DNA of 36,890 nt, taken from NCBI GenBank assembly GCA_015065005.1, contig SVRE01000016.1, forward strand, positions 1 to 36,890, read 5' to 3'. Below the pieces are notes generated by a model that was given only the letters and a program-made list of their open reading frames with translations, was not told the origin of the DNA and searched no databases. Of the stretch, positions 34,722 to 36,890 are shown piece by piece (the first letter of the stretch is position 1; each line of letters begins with the position of its first letter). This DNA is from Oscillospiraceae bacterium (GTDB lineage: Bacteria > Bacillota > Clostridia > Oscillospirales > CAG-272). The translations under genes and the position numbers were made by a program.

Positions 34722-36407
34722 ATGGATTATAATTATCTTGCGGATTTGCTTTTTCCTGAAATAACTGAGCTTCCGGCAGATGTGGAGGCAAAATATCCTC
34801 CGCGTCAACTACCGGAAGGCGCAAAAGTAACAAGATTTGCACCAAGTCCTACAGGATTTGTGCATTTTGGCGGACTTTTTCCGTCAACCGTTGGTGAAAG
34901 GTTAGCACACCAATCCGGGGGCGTTTTTTATCTCAGAATCGAGGACACAGATGCTAAGCGTGAGGTCGAGGGCGCTGCCGAGGCATTAATCAAAACTCTT
35001 GCCAAATACGGTATATGCTTTGATGAAGGCGCAATCCTCGATGAAAATGGAAAAATATGCGACCAAGGAGCATACGGACCTTACAAGCAAAGCCTTCGCG
35101 GTCCGCTATATCAAGTATATGCAAAGCAGCTTGTGCGTGAAGGAAAGGCTTATCCCTGCTTCACCACTGAAGAGGAGCTTGATGAGCTGCAGGCAGTTAA
35201 CAAAAAGGAAGAAATTAAAAATACAGACTGGCAGGCAGAAGCTGCAGCAAGACGTGCAGAAATGTTGGCAAGGCGTGAGTTTACCATTGAAGAGGTTGAG
35301 GAGCATTTGAAATCGGGCCATCCGTTTGTGCTTAGAATTTTGGCTAACGGCGACCCCGAGAAGAAAATCAAGTTTACTGACCTTGTAAAGGGTACACTTG
35401 AGATTCCCGAAAACGATGAGGATTTTGTTCTTCTTAAATCTGACGGTATTCCAACATATCATTTTGCCCATGCTGTTGATGATCATCTTATGGGTACAAC
35501 TCATGTTATCCGCGGTGAAGAATGGCTTCCAAGCCTTGCAAAGCACATACAGCTGTTTTCTTATCTTGGATTTAAGCTTCCAAAATATATGCATATCGCA
35601 CAGATAATGCGTATTGATGAAAACGGAAATAAGAAAAAGCTTTCTAAGCGCGATATGGGCGCAAATATGGATGATTACACATCAATGGGATATTGTCCCG
35701 AGGCTGTGTGTGAGTACGTTATGACATTGCTTAATTCCAATTATGAGGAATGGCATATGCAAAACAAAGACAAGCCATATACAGATTTTCCGTTTAACAT
35801 TAAAAAGATGTCAATATCAGGATGCCTTTTTGATTTTGCCAAGCTGAACGATGTATCTAAAAATGTCATTTCAAGAATGACCGCAGAGGATGTATATGTA
35901 CAGTCATCCGAGTGGGCCAAGGAGTATGACAGAGAGCTTTATAACGTTATGACTAAAAATCCAGAATATACCAAATCAATTTTCTCAATTGGACGCGGTG
36001 GAAAAAATCCAAGAAAGGATATTGCTCTTTGGTCGGATGTCAGGGGCTATATTGACCTGTTTTTTGACGAGTTCTTTAAGGTTGCCGATGAATATGCCGA
36101 GAAGTTTAGTAAGAATGATATAAAGCTTGCTCTTGAGGAGTTTGTTAAAGGCTTTGATATTAGTGATGATTCAAATGTTTGGTTTGAGAAAATCAAAGAT
36201 ATCGCTGATATGCTTGGCTATGCTTCTGATATGAAGGCATACAAGCTTAATCCTGAGGCATATAAGGGTAATGTTTCCGATATTAGTATGTTTATAAGAA
36301 TTGCAGTAACAGGAAAGCTTAATTCTCCTGATATGTATAGTGTAATGCAGATTTTAGGCTATGAAACTGTAGTTAAACGTATAAATAAAATGATTAATAC
36401 GCTTTGA
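34722..36407 (+). CDS. gltX: Glutamyl-tRNA synthetase, long clostridial form
   Basis: Class I synthetase charging tRNA with glutamate. The 561 residues are longer than typical bacterial GluRS. A 35-residue N-terminal extension precedes [16 protein letters not shown], whose HFGG (48-51) is the HIGH motif, with F replacing the usual [21 protein letters not shown] and the KMSKS equivalent KKKLSKRD follow, then an atypical C-terminal domain. Whether it also charges tRNA-Gln cannot be told, but the GlnRS gene next door suggests it need not. The start is ATG 34722 after AGAGGTG. Confidence 0.93.
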   Translation: MDYNYLADLLFPEITELPADVEAKYPPRQLPEGAKVTRFAPSPTGFVHFGGLFPSTVGERLAHQSGGVFYLRIEDTDAKREVEGAAEALIKTLAKYGICFDEGAILDENGKICDQGAYGPYKQSLRGPLYQVYAKQLVREGKAYPCFTTEEELDELQAVNKKEEIKNTDWQAEAAARRAEMLARREFTIEEVEEHLKSGHPFVLRILANGDPEKKIKFTDLVKGTLEIPENDEDFVLLKSDGIPTYHFAHAVDDHLMGTTHVIRGEEWLPSLAKHIQLFSYLGFKLPKYMHIAQIMRIDENGNKKKLSKRDMGANMDDYTSMGYCPEAVCEYVMTLLNSNYEEWHMQNKDKPYTDFPFNIKKMSISGCLFDFAKLNDVSKNVISRMTAEDVYVQSSEWAKEYDRELYNVMTKNPEYTKSIFSIGRGGKNPRKDIALWSDVRGYIDLFFDEFFKVADEYAEKFSKNDIKLALEEFVKGFDISDDSNVWFEKIKDIADMLGYASDMKAYKLNPEAYKGNVSDISMFIRIAVTGKLNSPDMYSVMQILGYETVVKRINKMINTL

Positions 36408-36418
36408 GAGGTTTTCTT

Positions 36419-36890
36419 ATGGAAGAAATGAGTTCAAATTTTATACATGATATAATTGATGAGGACTTGGCGAATGGATTTTCAAGAAAAATCCATACCC
36501 GTTTCCCTCCCGAACCAAACGGATATCTTCACATTGGCAGTGCGAAGGCGATTTGGATAAATGCGCAAACTGCTAAAAAGTACGGTGGAGAGTTTAATTT
36601 AAGATATGATGACACCAACCCTTCAAAGGAAGATACTGAATATGTTAACAGTATTTATGAGGACCTTAAATGGCTTGGTGCTGAGCCAACAGGCGGTATT
36701 TATTATGGCTCAGACTATTTTGATAAGTGTTATGAGTACGCTGTAAAGCTGATTAAAGACGGTAAGGCGTACGTTTGTGACCTTTCTGCTGAGGAGATGA
36801 AGGAGTACAGGGGTACATTGACCCAGCCGGGCAAAAACAGCCCATACAGGGATAGAAGCATTGAAGAAAACCTTGATTTGTTCGAAAGAA
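36419..36890 (+). CDS. glnS: Glutaminyl-tRNA synthetase, N-terminal part only
   Basis: Charges tRNA-Gln directly with glutamine. The 157 visible residues hold [19 protein letters not shown] (HIGH motif), [14 protein letters not shown], and [19 protein letters not shown]. These are characteristic of GlnRS rather than GluRS, which has PSPTG. The reading frame is open to the right edge, where the gene is cut; KMSKS and the anticodon-binding barrels lie beyond. GAGAGG overlaps the gltX stop region, so the two genes form an operon. GlnRS is uncommon in Firmicutes, most of which use GatCAB. Confidence 0.95.
   Translation, partial: MEEMSSNFIHDIIDEDLANGFSRKIHTRFPPEPNGYLHIGSAKAIWINAQTAKKYGGEFNLRYDDTNPSKEDTEYVNSIYEDLKWLGAEPTGGIYYGSDYFDKCYEYAVKLIKDGKAYVCDLSAEEMKEYRGTLTQPGKNSPYRDRSIEENLDLFER

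Noticed and set aside
35106-35594. Minus-strand open frame of 162 codons
   Set aside because: Antisense to gltX, with no motif or binding site.

Overview
The window looks like a chromosomal segment of a low-GC, spore-forming Firmicute of class Clostridia, probably an anaerobic gut-type lineage. The reasons are AT-rich DNA with AAGGAGG-type ribosome binding sites, sigma-A promoters (TTGACA / TATAAT), a T-box leader, HPr with both His15 and Ser46, a PdaA-type spore-cortex deacetylase, a Firmicute-style GlgC/GlgD pair, and GluRS followed by GlnRS. The genus cannot be named from this sequence alone. No prophage, insertion sequence, CRISPR array, rRNA or tRNA was seen.

Layout. (1) 1-3168, minus strand: glyS, then an Ile-specific T-box leader and a type-2 ileS cut by the left edge. 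(2) 3279-6627, plus: HPr, uvrC, rsmD, coaD, ending at a terminator. (3) 6771-16927, plus: a reduced division and cell-wall (dcw) cluster. mraZ (with promoter and four MraZ boxes), rsmH and a small FtsL-position membrane protein are closed by a terminator. They are followed by a class B PBP, murE, murF, mraY, ftsW and murG. murD, murB, divIB/ftsQ, ftsA and ftsZ are not here. (4) 16940-19797: a large lipoprotein with nine InlB-type B repeats on its own promoter. (5) 19754-21589: a 56-residue YtxH-like protein (minus) diverging from two overlapping NodB-family deacetylases (plus). (6) 21556-23504, minus: proC and a DUF624/YesL-like membrane protein. (7) 23534-24210, plus: a GNAT acetyltransferase. 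(8) 24275-34640, plus: a complete glycogen operon, glgB-glgC-glgD-glgA-(hairpin)-glgP, ending in a GH13 neopullulanase/alpha-amylase-like gene. (9) 34662-36890, plus: gltX and a truncated glnS.

How the genes work together. The dcw block makes the UDP-MurNAc-pentapeptide (MurE, MurF), lipid I and II (MraY, MurG) and polymerises septal wall (FtsW plus the PASTA-containing PBP). The glycogen block makes ADP-glucose (GlgC/GlgD), elongates (GlgA), branches (GlgB) and degrades (GlgP plus GH13 hydrolase) glycogen under one strong promoter. Four aminoacyl-tRNA synthetases sit at the two ends.

Most of the window is ordinary core chromosome and I do not see a wholly new system. The points most worth checking are the alternating long/short architecture of the B-repeat lipoprotein, the FtsL-position protein that stops right after its membrane segment and is followed by a terminator inside the dcw cluster, the MraZ-box array just downstream of the predicted transcription start, and the serine at the lysine position of the GlgA KxGGL motif.
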